This document shows, piece after piece, positions 1-7,927 of a stretch of DNA of 25,859 nucleotides. Source of the stretch: Synechococcaceae bacterium WB4_1_0192. Lineage in GTDB: Bacteria > Cyanobacteriota > Cyanobacteriia > PCC-6307 > Cyanobiaceae. The notes below the pieces were generated by a model, which saw only the letters and a list, made by a program, of their open reading frames with translations, did not search any database and was not told the DNA's origin. Position 1 is the stretch's first letter. Every line of letters starts with the position of its first letter. Both the position numbers and the translations under genes were made by a program. The DNA lies in contig RFPK01000003.1 of the NCBI GenBank assembly GCA_009926195.1, positions 1 to 25,859 of the forward strand. The letters run 5' to 3'.

Positions 1-1392
1 ATCGATCGCCGCACGGAATTCGCTGCGCTGTTTCACGCCACGGAACTGCTGCTTCAGCTCCTTGCGGAAGAACAGCTGCACGGTCGGTGTGCCTGTCACG
101 CCGGCCTGCTGGGCGATTTCCGGTTCGGCCTCGATGTCGATCTCGATGCCCTGGGCCCGGCCGCCGAGTTCCTCGAGCACGCGCTTGAGCTGGGGTTTCA
201 GCACGTGGCAGGGGCCGCAGGTGGGTGACGTGTACACCACCAGCAGAGGTCTGTCGCTGTCGTGATACAGCTTGCGCAGGGCAAAGCTGCCTTTCTGCCA
301 GAGCGCATCAGCCTCGAAGTTGGCTTCGTCGCTCACGGCGGTGCGCTGCACCTCGCCCACCTCGGCGGGGTCGACCGGGTCGTGGCTGATGGTCACCGCC
401 AGGTTGTGATGGCTGAGCCAGCGCTCCGCCGCCAGGGCCGCCTGGCAGCCGCTGCCGGCGGCGGTGATGCCCTGGCGCCACTCAGCATCGGCCACATCGC
501 CGGCGGCGAACACGCCCTCGATGCTGGTTTCGGGTCGGCCTGGCCGGGTCAGCAGATAGCCCTCGTCATTCACTTCCAGTTGCCCACGCACCAGGCGCGT
601 GTTCGGGGTGTGGCCGATCGCATAGAAGAGGCCGCGCACCGGCACCCGCTCGGCCGGCTGCCCCTCGGTGTCGATCAGCTCGATCGCCTCCAGCCAGTCG
701 CCGCCGCTGCAGTCGGCGATGCGGCGGTTCCAGTGCACGGTGATCGCCGGATTGGCCAGCACCCGATCGGCCATGGCCTTGCTGGCCCGCAGTTGATCGG
801 AGCGCACGATCAGGTGCACGTGGCCACCGTATTTGGTGAGGTACACCGCCTCTTCGCAGGCGGAATCACCGCCGCCCACCACCGCAAGCTCCTCGTTGCG
901 GAACTGGGGTGTCGCGCCGTCGCAGATGGCGCAGGCGCTGATGCCGGCGTTCCAGAAGCGCTGCTCGCTCGGCAGGCCGAGCCGGTTGGCACTGGCGCCG
1001 GTGGCCAGGATCACGGCCTGGGCTTCGATCGTGCGGCCCTCGGTCTGGATCCGGAAGGGGCGCTGGCTGAGGTCGATGGCCTCGGCGTCCGCCTCCACCA
1101 GGCGGGTGCCCCAGCGCACCGCCTGGGCCTTGAGCCGATCCATCAGATCGGGGCCGAGGATGCCGTCGGGAAAGCCCGGGAAGTTCTCGACGTGGGTGGT
1201 GGTCATCAGCTGACCACCGGGGATGCCGCCGTCCTGGAAACCGGTGATCACGACCGGGGCGAGGTTGGCGCGGGCGGCGTAGATGGCGGCGGTGTAACCG
1301 GCGGGGCCGGAGCCCACGATCACCAGGTTCTGAACACCGGAAAGAGGAGCGTCGGCGGTGCCGGAGGGTGCTGCGGCGGAACTGGCCCCCAT
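1..1392 (-). CDS. trxB: NADPH-thioredoxin reductase with fused thioredoxin domain (NTRC), 3' end outside window
   Basis: This flavoenzyme passes electrons from NADPH to its own C-terminal thioredoxin domain and is used by cyanobacteria and plastids for redox control and peroxiredoxin reduction. The visible 464 residues show, in order, an FAD-binding GSGPAG (about 27-32), the reductase redox centre CAIC (154-157), an NADPH-binding GGGDSA (173-178), a second FAD motif AAGDV (about 296-300), and a thioredoxin domain with active site CGPC (392-395). The fusion separates it from ordinary TrxB of about 320 residues. No stop codon lies in the window, but the length suggests only a short piece is missing. 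The ATG at 1392 is the most upstream possible start, because a TAA lies two codons before it in frame. No Shine-Dalgarno sequence is visible; a perfect palindrome sits there instead. The first 20 residues are poorly structured, so a later start near VQNLVIVG is possible. Confidence 0.93.
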   Translation of the reverse strand, partial: MGASSAAAPSGTADAPLSGVQNLVIVGSGPAGYTAAIYAARANLAPVVITGFQDGGIPGGQLMTTTHVENFPGFPDGILGPDLMDRLKAQAVRWGTRLVEADAEAIDLSQRPFRIQTEGRTIEAQAVILATGASANRLGLPSEQRFWNAGISACAICDGATPQFRNEELAVVGGGDSACEEAVYLTKYGGHVHLIVRSDQLRASKAMADRVLANPAITVHWNRRIADCSGGDWLEAIELIDTEGQPAERVPVRGLFYAIGHTPNTRLVRGQLEVNDEGYLLTRPGRPETSIEGVFAAGDVADAEWRQGITAAGSGCQAALAAERWLSHHNLAVTISHDPVDPAEVGEVQRTAVSDEANFEADALWQKGSFALRKLYHDSDRPLLVVYTSPTCGPCHVLKPQLKRVLEELGGRAQGIEIDIEAEPEIAQQAGVTGTPTVQLFFRKELKQQFRGVKQRSEFRAAID

Positions 1393-1397
1393 GGCTT

Positions 1398-1416
1398 AAG
1401 CGAAGTCACTTCGCTT
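1398..1416 (-). promoter_or_regulatory. Perfect 19-base palindrome next to the NTRC start codon
   Basis: AAGCGAAGTCACTTCGCTT has two 9-base arms around a single central base and lies 5 bases upstream of the NTRC ATG, where a ribosome binding site would be expected. A TAGAGT that could act as a -10 element lies at 1419-1424 on the minus strand, which would put transcription start inside the palindrome. It could be a repressor operator or an RNA hairpin in a very short leader. The symmetry is seen directly; any function is inference. Confidence 0.35.
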
Positions 1417-1498
1417 TGACTCTAGGTCGATCGTCCCGGCGGCGTTGAGGCTCGCGCGGCGGCCGAGCGGCACCAGGTTGCGGATCTTTGGATTTGCT

Positions 1499-1753
1499 TT
1501 AGATTTCCAGCAGTCCGTCGCTCTCGCTGTTGTCGCTTCCATGGCTGGGTCGGGGCAGGCGCTTGAAATCGGGCACCAGCAACACCTGCTCCGCCATGAG
1601 CTCAGGATGCTCGTCCACGCACAGAATCCACTCCCGGAACTCCTCGGTCAGCGCGTAGCTGTCCTCGTAGCGCTCCCGGGCATCGAGGCTGGCGATTCGT
1701 GCGGCTGACCAATTGATCGCGACGGTGAGCCGTCGTTGGATCGAACCGTGCAT
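1499..1753 (-). CDS. Uncharacterised 84-residue protein
   Basis: I do not recognise this protein. It is soluble, with no membrane segment or signal peptide, and has an acidic middle (residues about 25-50, EDSYALTEEFREWILCVDEH) and a hydrophilic, serine-rich tail. The ATG at 1753 has a weak GGAG about 11 bases upstream. It lies between the helicase gene and NTRC on the same strand, about 100 bases from each, so it may have its own promoter in the AT-rich pocket around 1820-1850. The opposite strand is also open here, but the minus-strand protein has the more natural composition. Function unknown. Confidence 0.6.
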   Translation of the reverse strand: MHGSIQRRLTVAINWSAARIASLDARERYEDSYALTEEFREWILCVDEHPELMAEQVLLVPDFKRLPRPSHGSDNSESDGLLEI

Positions 1754-1780
1754 GGGTCCTGCTCCGTTGCGACCACGCTG

Positions 1781-1839
1781 GCGGGCCGAGGGGCCCGCAG
1801 GGTGGGTAGTTCGCAGAACGTCGCATATTTTGCTGCGAA
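1781..1839 (-). other. Two inverted repeats downstream of the helicase gene
   Basis: Reading on the minus strand after the helicase stop, an AT-rich stretch carries a 7-base inverted repeat, TTCGCAG (1810-1816) with CTGCGAA (1833-1839) and a 16-base loop. It is followed by a GC-rich hairpin, GCGGGCC (1781-1787) with GGCCCGC (1792-1798) and a 4-base loop. Neither is followed by a T-run, so a classic intrinsic terminator is not supported. They could end the helicase transcript or sit in the leader of the 84-residue gene. Confidence 0.3.
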
Positions 1840-1848
1840 AGAATGTAA

Positions 1849-3402
1849 TTACCGCTGCACAACGAAGTGAGGCAGCTGGGGGCCGCGCATGTGGATCAGC
1901 TCGCCGGCGCCGTCCTCCATCGCCCGCATTGGCTGGGCGCCGCCTCGGCCACCGCCCGCCAGCTCCTCGGCCGGTTCTGCCGCCTGCCGGCTGCGCAGCA
2001 CGTAGGGCTCGCTCAGCGACCAGGTGCGCGCCACCTGCATCAGCAGCGGGTCAGCCGGGGCAAAGACGTAGGAGGGGTGGCGCGGCACGGTCTCCAGGGC
2101 CGCCCGTTCGCCGTTCATGCGCACTGCCCGGGTGATCGCCTGGACGAACCGGGTGCGGCTCACCACCGTGGTCAGGTAGGCCACCACCCGCAGCCGCGGC
2201 GCATCGAAGCCCTCGGCGCACATGTCGATGCTCACCAGCCAGTCGGCTTCACCCGCCTTGAAGGCCAGCATCCGCTCCGCCGCTTCCGGGTCCTGGGAGT
2301 GCACCAGCAGCACCCGGTCGCCCTCCTCCTCCAGGAAGCCGCAGAGGCGTCGGGCATGCGCGATGTTGCGCGCGATCACCAGTCCTCCGGCACCGGGGTG
2401 TTCGCGGCGCACCCGCTCCAGCCGGCGGCGGGCGTTGAGCAGCAGCCGCATGGCGATGCTGCTGCTGTCGCCCAGCTGGATCGCCCGGCGCAGGTTGCGG
2501 GCCCGCCAGCTCTCGCGCTGCTCCTGCGAGAGGGGCGAGCGCTCCACGTTGCCCATCGTCACCAGCCGGCCGTCGTCCAGGCGCTCGGCCTGCCGGCCAT
2601 GGTCCACCCAGCCGTCCTGAAAGCGGAACTCCAGCGGTCGCACATCGCCGGCGACGATCAGTTGGCGGGGTTCAACGCTGAGGTCGGGCACGATCTGCTC
2701 CACCCACTCCTGGCCATCGCGCACGCGCTGGCGCCGGGCGGCGCAGAAGGCCAGGTTGTCGGCCCGGAACGGGGTGCCGGTGAGGCCCAGTCGCAGGCAG
2801 GCGCCGGTGCTGAGGCGGCTGAAGGCCTGCCCCCAGGCGCTGGCCTCCGGTTCCTCTGGATCAACGCCGAGATGGTGAACCTCATCGGCGATCGCCAGCC
2901 ATGGTCCCCAGCCGGCCCCCGCCAGCTGCTGCTCCAGCTCTTCGCGGTTGCGTCCGGCGGCCTGATAGGTGATCAGCAGGCCATCGGCATCGCCGAGATC
3001 CGTCGGGTCCAGCCCCGGTTCCCACGACCGCAGTCTCAGCTGCAGGCGTGGTGCGGCCTCCAGCCACTGCTCGGCGATCGAACTGCGGTGGCAGAACACG
3101 AGCAGCCGCTGCAGCCGGCCCTCCCGTTTCAGTCGCTCGAAGCCCAGAAGGGCTCCGAGGGTTTTGCCGGCGCCTGGTCCGGCGTTGATCAGCACATCGG
3201 TGCTGCCGGGCTGATCGGCCTCGATGCGGCGACGCAGCAGGGCGATCAGCTGGCTCTGCCACTGCCGCGGTCTGACCGTGCTGCGTCCCGGTGCGGCCGT
3301 AGCGCGTGTTCCGCAGGCCGGTGTGAAGGCGGCTGTGGGGGCGAGATCGCCGGGATCATCACCATCCCGGCGCCGGCCCAGATCGAAGGAGGGAGCGGCC
3401 AT
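1849..3402 (-). CDS. Superfamily 2 DEAD/DEAH-box helicase family protein (SSL2/COG1061-like)
   Basis: An ATP-dependent nucleic-acid translocase of the SF2 class; substrate unknown. Motifs appear in the expected order: an entry motif RPRQWQSQLI, Walker A AGPGAGKT (about residues 74-81), motif Ia LVFCHRSSIAEQW, motif II DEVHH, motif III LTGTPFR, motif IV GLVIARNIAHARRL, motif V SIDMCAEGFDAPRL and motif VI QAITRAVR. All catalytic positions look intact. No nuclease, methylase or zinc-finger domain is joined to it; the last 70 or so residues are a low-complexity tail. An in-frame ATG at 3456 would add 18 residues, but neither start has a clear ribosome site; 3402 is chosen because the protein then begins close to the conserved part. 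The family includes repair helicases and restriction-like enzymes; no partner gene is visible nearby. Confidence 0.85.
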   Translation of the reverse strand: MAAPSFDLGRRRDGDDPGDLAPTAAFTPACGTRATAAPGRSTVRPRQWQSQLIALLRRRIEADQPGSTDVLINAGPGAGKTLGALLGFERLKREGRLQRLLVFCHRSSIAEQWLEAAPRLQLRLRSWEPGLDPTDLGDADGLLITYQAAGRNREELEQQLAGAGWGPWLAIADEVHHLGVDPEEPEASAWGQAFSRLSTGACLRLGLTGTPFRADNLAFCAARRQRVRDGQEWVEQIVPDLSVEPRQLIVAGDVRPLEFRFQDGWVDHGRQAERLDDGRLVTMGNVERSPLSQEQRESWRARNLRRAIQLGDSSSIAMRLLLNARRRLERVRREHPGAGGLVIARNIAHARRLCGFLEEEGDRVLLVHSQDPEAAERMLAFKAGEADWLVSIDMCAEGFDAPRLRVVAYLTTVVSRTRFVQAITRAVRMNGERAALETVPRHPSYVFAPADPLLMQVARTWSLSEPYVLRSRQAAEPAEELAGGGRGGAQPMRAMEDGAGELIHMRGPQLPHFVVQR

Positions 3403-3518
3403 GGCGCCATTGTGTCCGCCGCTGCCAAGAAAATGAGCACCCTTACCTATTCGCATTGGCGCTGGAGCCCTTACCTTCCGGCCATCACCCCGCTCCCGGG
3501 TTCTGCCCCGTCAGCCCC

Positions 3519-3695
3519 ATGGATGAGCGTTCCGCCCACGCCTTCAGCTCCGAAGACCTCCGCCGCCGCTTCGAGCGCGCCCTTGCGCTTGAGTGCGACC
3601 TCGATCCAATGATCCTGCGCGCCCGCCAGTTGCGGCAGCTGGGAGCCATGCCCCAGGCCCGCTGCCTTGAGCAGGAGCTGCTGCCCCTGTTCTGA
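3519..3695 (+). CDS. Uncharacterised 58-residue protein
   Basis: A small, mostly helical, charged protein that I do not recognise. It begins MDERSAHAFSSEDL and ends in a Gln/Leu/Glu-rich helix (ARCLEQELLPLF). No cysteine pair or membrane segment is present. The ATG at 3519 is preferred; an upstream in-frame TTG at 3456 would add 21 proline-rich residues that look like untranslated sequence. It is divergent from the helicase gene and lies 110 bases before pntA on the same strand. Function unknown. Confidence 0.55.
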   Translation: MDERSAHAFSSEDLRRRFERALALECDLDPMILRARQLRQLGAMPQARCLEQELLPLF

Positions 3696-3805
3696 GGCTG
3701 CGCCCACGCGACTCTGTGGCGATGTCACCACAAGGAGCGTCAAGGCGTTGCCGGCACCGCTGCAACGTCGGAACACTGGAGGCATTGACCCGGCTGGAGG
3801 TTGAC

Positions 3806-4996
3806 TTGACCCGTGTGCTGGTGCCCCGTGAGCGCAGAGCCGGGGAACATCGGGTGGCCGCGACCCCGGAAACGGTGAAGCGCCTGATCGGGCGCGGCTG
3901 CTCGTTCTGGGTGGAGAGCGGCGCCGGTTTGGCCGCCGGCTTCGCCGATGCCGACTACCGCGCGGCGGGGGCCACCCTGCTGGACCCCAGTGCCGCCGAT
4001 GCAGCGCTGTGCTGGCGGGAGGCCGATGTGGTGCTCTGTGTCCAGGGGGCGACCCTGGCCGACGGGGATCCAGGCCTGACGCGCCTGCGGCCCGGCGCCC
4101 TGTTGATCGGCCTGCTGGAGCCCCATGGCAACACGGCTCTGCAGGAGCTTTTGCAGCGTCAGCGCCTCTCGGCCCTGGCCCTGGAGCTGCTCCCCCGCAT
4201 CAGCCGTGCCCAGACGATGGATGTGCTGTCGTCGCAGGCCAACGTGGCTGGCTACAAGGCGGTGCTGCTGGCGGCCGCGGCCCTTGACCGCTACGTGCCG
4301 ATGCTGATGACCGCCGCCGGCACGATCCAGCCGGCCCGCGCTCTGATCCTCGGCGCCGGCGTCGCCGGCCTGCAGGCGCTGGCCACCGCGCGCCGCCTCG
4401 GGGCGGTGGTGGTGGTGAGTGATGTACGCCCCGCCGCCAAGGAGCAGGTGGAATCCCTGGGTGGTCGCTTCCTGGAGCCGCCCAGCCTCGAGCAGAGTCC
4501 GGCGGAGGTGGGCGGCTATGCCCAGCAGGCCAGCGAGGCCTTCCTGACGGCCCAGCGCCAGCAGCTGGCCGACCAGCTGGCGCTGGCCGACATGGTGATC
4601 TGCACCGCCCAGGTGCCGGGGCGTCAGGCCCCCCGCCTGATCGATGACGCCATGCTGGCCGGGATGCGTCCAGGGGCCGTGGTGGTCGATCTCGCCGTTG
4701 CCCAGGGCGGCAACTGCGAGGGCAGCCGCCCCGGTGAGACCGTCGAGCGGCACGGTGTGCGGCTGATCGGTGCTGATGCATTGCCCAGCAGCGTGCCGCA
4801 CCATGCCAGCGCCCTCTATGCACGCAACCTGGCCGCACTGCTGGAGCACCTGCTCGGCGGCCGCCCCGCCGGGGCCGGAGGGGCCCTGTCCCTTGATCTG
4901 GAGGATCCGATCGTGAGCGGCTGCCTGTTCAGCCATGCCGAGGGCGCCGTCGCTGGCGTCAGCGTCGCACTTCAACCGGTGGGAGGTGTGGCGTGA
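3806..4996 (+). CDS. pntA: NAD(P) transhydrogenase alpha-1 subunit (NAD(H)-binding domain I)
   Basis: The soluble NAD(H)-binding component of proton-translocating transhydrogenase, which transfers hydride between NADH and NADP+ coupled to proton flow across the membrane. About 396 residues. Visible are the N-terminal VLVPRERRAGEHRVAATP typical of the alanine dehydrogenase/PNT family, the conserved loop PRISRAQTMDVLSSQANVAG, and the Rossmann motif LILGAGVAGLQAL (GAGVAG about 183-188). There are no membrane helices, so this is the split form of the alpha subunit, as in Rhodospirillum. The start is taken as TTG at 3806 because GGAGG lies 5 bases upstream and the family sequence begins there; an ATG at 3716 would add 30 unlikely Arg/Cys-rich residues. 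The stop overlaps the pntA2 start by 4 bases, indicating translational coupling. Confidence 0.93.
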   Translation: MTRVLVPRERRAGEHRVAATPETVKRLIGRGCSFWVESGAGLAAGFADADYRAAGATLLDPSAADAALCWREADVVLCVQGATLADGDPGLTRLRPGALLIGLLEPHGNTALQELLQRQRLSALALELLPRISRAQTMDVLSSQANVAGYKAVLLAAAALDRYVPMLMTAAGTIQPARALILGAGVAGLQALATARRLGAVVVVSDVRPAAKEQVESLGGRFLEPPSLEQSPAEVGGYAQQASEAFLTAQRQQLADQLALADMVICTAQVPGRQAPRLIDDAMLAGMRPGAVVVDLAVAQGGNCEGSRPGETVERHGVRLIGADALPSSVPHHASALYARNLAALLEHLLGGRPAGAGGALSLDLEDPIVSGCLFSHAEGAVAGVSVALQPVGGVA

Positions 4997-5292
4997 GCAC
5001 GCTCTCTCAGGCCCTCTGGGTTCTCCTGCTCGGCAGCCTGCTGGGCCTGGAACTGATCGGCAAGGTGCCGCCCACCCTGCACACGCCGCTGATGAGTGGC
5101 GCCAACGCCATCAGCGGCATCACGGTGCTGGCCTCGTTGACCCTGATCGCCCAGGCCGATGGCAACGGTGCCCTGCTGTTGCTGGGTGGCCTCTCGCTGG
5201 GCTTTGCCCTGTTCAACGTGATCGGTGGCTTCCTGGTGACCGATCGGATGCTGGCGATGTTCGGCGGCCGCAAGTCCGGCAGCGGCGGCTGA
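4993..5292 (+). CDS. pntA2: NAD(P) transhydrogenase alpha-2 subunit (membrane domain)
   Basis: A 99-residue membrane protein with about three transmembrane helices (roughly 3-20, 38-55 and 62-88), supplying the alpha part of the proton channel. Family features are KVPPTLHTPLMSGANAISGI and the glycine-rich FNVIGGFLVTDRML that precedes a short basic cytoplasmic tail. It starts with GTG overlapping the pntA stop codon and has GGGAGG 7 bases upstream. pntB follows after 79 bases. Also named pntAB or pntAA2 in some genomes. Confidence 0.92.
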   Translation: MSTLSQALWVLLLGSLLGLELIGKVPPTLHTPLMSGANAISGITVLASLTLIAQADGNGALLLLGGLSLGFALFNVIGGFLVTDRMLAMFGGRKSGSGG

Positions 5293-5371
5293 ACGCCCAG
5301 CGCTTCAGCGGCGGCATTGCCTGTCGTCCCTTCCCTCTTCGCCTCTCCGCCGAGCCCGGCTTCCCCTCCCC

Positions 5372-6796
5372 ATGGACTTCGCCTCCTGTGCCATCGATCT
5401 GGTGGCGGTTCTGCTGCTGGCCCTCGGCCTCAAGGGCCTGGCCAAGGTGCGCACGGCCCGCAGCGCCAATGGCCTGGCCGCCCTGGCCATGGGGCTGGCC
5501 GTGGCGGGCCTGCTGCTGCAGCTCCAGCCAGGCCCTGCCGCCTGGCTGTGGATCGCCATCGGGGCCGCGGCCGGCGGTATCGCTGGCCTGATCACCGCCC
5601 AGCGGGTGCCGATGACGGCGATGCCGGAAACGGTCGCCCTGTTCAACGGTTGCGGTGGCATGGCCTCGCTGCTGGTGGCCCTGGGTGTTGCCCTGTTTCA
5701 GCACGACCAGACCGATCTGGTGGGCCGCATCTCGATCGACATTTCCGTGTTCGTGGGGGCGATCACCTTCAGCGGCTCGATCGTGGCGATGGCCAAGTTG
5801 CAGGGCTGGCTCGATACCCCGGACTGGACCCAGAGTGCGATGCGCCATGGCCTCAACATCAGCCTGGCCATCGCCTCGCTGGCCGCGGGCCTGGCCCTGC
5901 CGACCGATCCAGCCGGCTGGCCCCTCTGGGGCCTGCTGCTGGCCAGCACCCTGCTCGGCATCGGCGTGACCCTGCCGATCGGTGGTGCCGACATGCCGGT
6001 GGTGATCTCCCTGCTCAATTCCTATTCCGGCGTGGCGGCCGCCGCCGCCGGTTTCGTGGTGGGTAGCCAGCTGCTGATCGTGGCGGGCGCGATGGTCGGG
6101 GCCGCCGGCCTGATCCTCACCCAGGTGATGTGCACGGCCATGAACCGCTCGCTGCTGAACGTGCTGTTCGGCGGTGCCCTCGGCGCCAAGGCCGGTGGCT
6201 CGGTGGGCGGCGGCGGCGATGAAGCCGGTTACACCCGCATCGTGAGCTGTAGCCCCGAGGAGTGCGCCATGGCGCTGGAGAGCGCCGAGCGGGTGGTGTT
6301 CGTGCCTGGCTATGGCCTGGCGGTTGCCCAGGCCCAGCACGCCCTGCGCGAGCTGAGCAAGCTGCTGGAAGCCAACGGCGCTGAGGTCAGCTATGCCATC
6401 CATCCGGTGGCGGGCCGCATGCCTGGCCACATGAACGTGCTGCTGGCGGAGGCCGATGTGCCGTACGAGCAGCTGATCGAGATGGACACGATCAATCCTG
6501 AGTTCCCTCGCACCGATGTGGTGATCGTGCTCGGTGCCAACGATGTCGTGAACCCCGACGCCAAGACCGACCCCACGAGCCCCCTCTACGGCATGCCGGT
6601 GCTGGAGGTGGATCAGGCCCGGCAGGTGTTCGTGGTCAAGCGCAGCCTCGGGGCTGGCTATGCCGGCATCGCCAATGCTCTGTTTGAGCTGCCGCAGACG
6701 GCGATGGTGTTCGGCGATGCCAAGGCGGTCCTGCAGCAGCTCTGCACTGAACTGCGCAGCCAGGGCGTCGGCGCCAGGGCCAGGGTGGCAGCCTGA
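5372..6796 (+). CDS. pntB: NAD(P) transhydrogenase beta subunit
   Basis: The 474-residue beta subunit combines a membrane domain and the NADP(H)-binding domain III. The first 270 or so residues form many hydrophobic helices. The cytoplasmic domain that follows carries the NADP(H) motifs VPGYGLAVAQAQ, HPVAGRMPGHMNVLLAEA, VIVLGANDVVNP and KRSLGAGYAG, all intact. Together with pntA and pntA2 it makes NADPH from NADH using the proton gradient. The ATG at 5372 begins right at the first hydrophobic helix (MDFASCAIDLVAVLLL); no strong ribosome site is seen. The downstream hydrolase gene starts 30 bases after the stop and may be co-transcribed. Confidence 0.95.
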   Translation: MDFASCAIDLVAVLLLALGLKGLAKVRTARSANGLAALAMGLAVAGLLLQLQPGPAAWLWIAIGAAAGGIAGLITAQRVPMTAMPETVALFNGCGGMASLLVALGVALFQHDQTDLVGRISIDISVFVGAITFSGSIVAMAKLQGWLDTPDWTQSAMRHGLNISLAIASLAAGLALPTDPAGWPLWGLLLASTLLGIGVTLPIGGADMPVVISLLNSYSGVAAAAAGFVVGSQLLIVAGAMVGAAGLILTQVMCTAMNRSLLNVLFGGALGAKAGGSVGGGGDEAGYTRIVSCSPEECAMALESAERVVFVPGYGLAVAQAQHALRELSKLLEANGAEVSYAIHPVAGRMPGHMNVLLAEADVPYEQLIEMDTINPEFPRTDVVIVLGANDVVNPDAKTDPTSPLYGMPVLEVDQARQVFVVKRSLGAGYAGIANALFELPQTAMVFGDAKAVLQQLCTELRSQGVGARARVAA

Positions 6797-6826
6797 CCGC
6801 CTGCTTACTCGCAAGGCCCTCCGCCA

Positions 6827-7927
6827 GTGCCTGCCGCTGATCTCGACCCCACCACGCTTGGGCTGCAGCCCTTCCGGCCCCGTTTGCCCTGGTGCAGCGG
6901 CGATCTCCAGACCCTGCGGGACAGTCTGCGGCCGGTGCGGCTGCCCCGGGACAGCGGTCGCCCTGTCGAGATTGGCGTCGGTGGTGGGGATCGTCTGCTG
7001 GCCCTGTTCGATCCCCCCGCGCAGGGCCATCCGCTTGCGCTCGTGCTGCTGATGCACGGTCTCGGTGGTTCGAGTGATCGGGAGGGGTTGCGGCGAATGG
7101 GCCTGACGCTGCAGCAGGCCGGCTTTGCGGTGCTGCGGCTCAACATGCGCGGTGCCGGTCCTGGTCGCGCCCTGGCGCGGGGCACCTATGCCGCCCGCTG
7201 CAACAGCGATCTGCTGCCGGCGATCCGCAGAGCCAGGGAGCTGGCCGATCAGCTCGCGCCCGGCGGCCGGCCCCTGCTCGGGATGGGGATCTCGCTGGGG
7301 GGCACCAAGTTGCTCAACGCCCTGCAGGCTGGAGCCGGTGAGCGTGATGCCGCGGGCCTGAGCATTGCGGGGCCCCTGCTGGATGGGCTGGTCTGCATCA
7401 GCAGTCCATTGGATCTGGAGGTCTGCTCCGCCCAGATCGAGCGGCCCCGCAATGGCTTCTATCAGCACTGGCTGCTGCGCCGTCTGGTGGAGCAGACCCT
7501 GGCCGACCCCTTCGGCATCAGCGATGGCGAGCGGACGGTCCTGGAGGGTCGTGCTCCTGCCGGCCCGCTGCGCAGCATCCGCGCCTTCGATGCCGCCATC
7601 ACGGCGCCCCGCTGGGGCTATGGCTCGGTGGCGTCTTACTACCGCGACGCCAGCCCGCTGCCGGGGCTGCGGCGGGCTCTGCGTCAGGGGCAGGACCAGC
7701 TGCCTCCCACCCTGCTGATCCACGCGGCCGATGACCCCTGGGTTCCGGTCGCCACCACGCTGGACCTGCAGGGTCGGCTGCCGGTTGCCGGCTCGCGGCT
7801 GCAGGTGCTGATCACCGCCCGGGGGGGGCACAACGGTTTTCATGGGGCCGGTGATGGCCGGGCCGATCTGCCTGGAGCCTGGGGGGACCGGCTTACGGCC
7901 CGCTGGTTCCAGCAGCTGCTGGCCTGA
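6827..7927 (+). CDS. Alpha/beta hydrolase, YheT-like (COG0429)
   Basis: A 366-residue esterase-type hydrolase. It shows LLMHGLGGSSDR (oxyanion region, about 75-86), a nucleophile elbow GISLGGTK with Ser156, a likely catalytic Asp at 302/303 in HAADDPWVP, and His335 in GGHNGF. This set and spacing match the YheT family, whose physiological substrate is not well established. The start is a GTG at 6827 with only a weak AAGG upstream. It follows pntB by 30 bases. Its last 35 bases overlap the end of the convergent ferredoxin gene. Confidence 0.85.
   Translation: MPAADLDPTTLGLQPFRPRLPWCSGDLQTLRDSLRPVRLPRDSGRPVEIGVGGGDRLLALFDPPAQGHPLALVLLMHGLGGSSDREGLRRMGLTLQQAGFAVLRLNMRGAGPGRALARGTYAARCNSDLLPAIRRARELADQLAPGGRPLLGMGISLGGTKLLNALQAGAGERDAAGLSIAGPLLDGLVCISSPLDLEVCSAQIERPRNGFYQHWLLRRLVEQTLADPFGISDGERTVLEGRAPAGPLRSIRAFDAAITAPRWGYGSVASYYRDASPLPGLRRALRQGQDQLPPTLLIHAADDPWVPVATTLDLQGRLPVAGSRLQVLITARGGHNGFHGAGDGRADLPGAWGDRLTARWFQQLLA

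Noticed and set aside
262..1419. Long open plus-strand frame opposite NTRC
   Set aside because: Its protein is Ala/Gly/His-rich without any motif, and the minus strand encodes NTRC with all redox and cofactor motifs; the frame is open only because of high G+C.
1867..3612. 581-codon plus-strand frame opposite the helicase
   Set aside because: Composition is typical of antisense to high-GC coding DNA and the helicase motifs are all on the minus strand.
3740..4975. 411-codon minus-strand frame opposite pntA
   Set aside because: Same antisense composition; pntA has family motifs along its whole length.
5213..7843. 876-codon minus-strand frame opposite pntB and the hydrolase
   Set aside because: Gln/His/Gly-rich, no recognisable domain, and it spans two clear genes on the plus strand.
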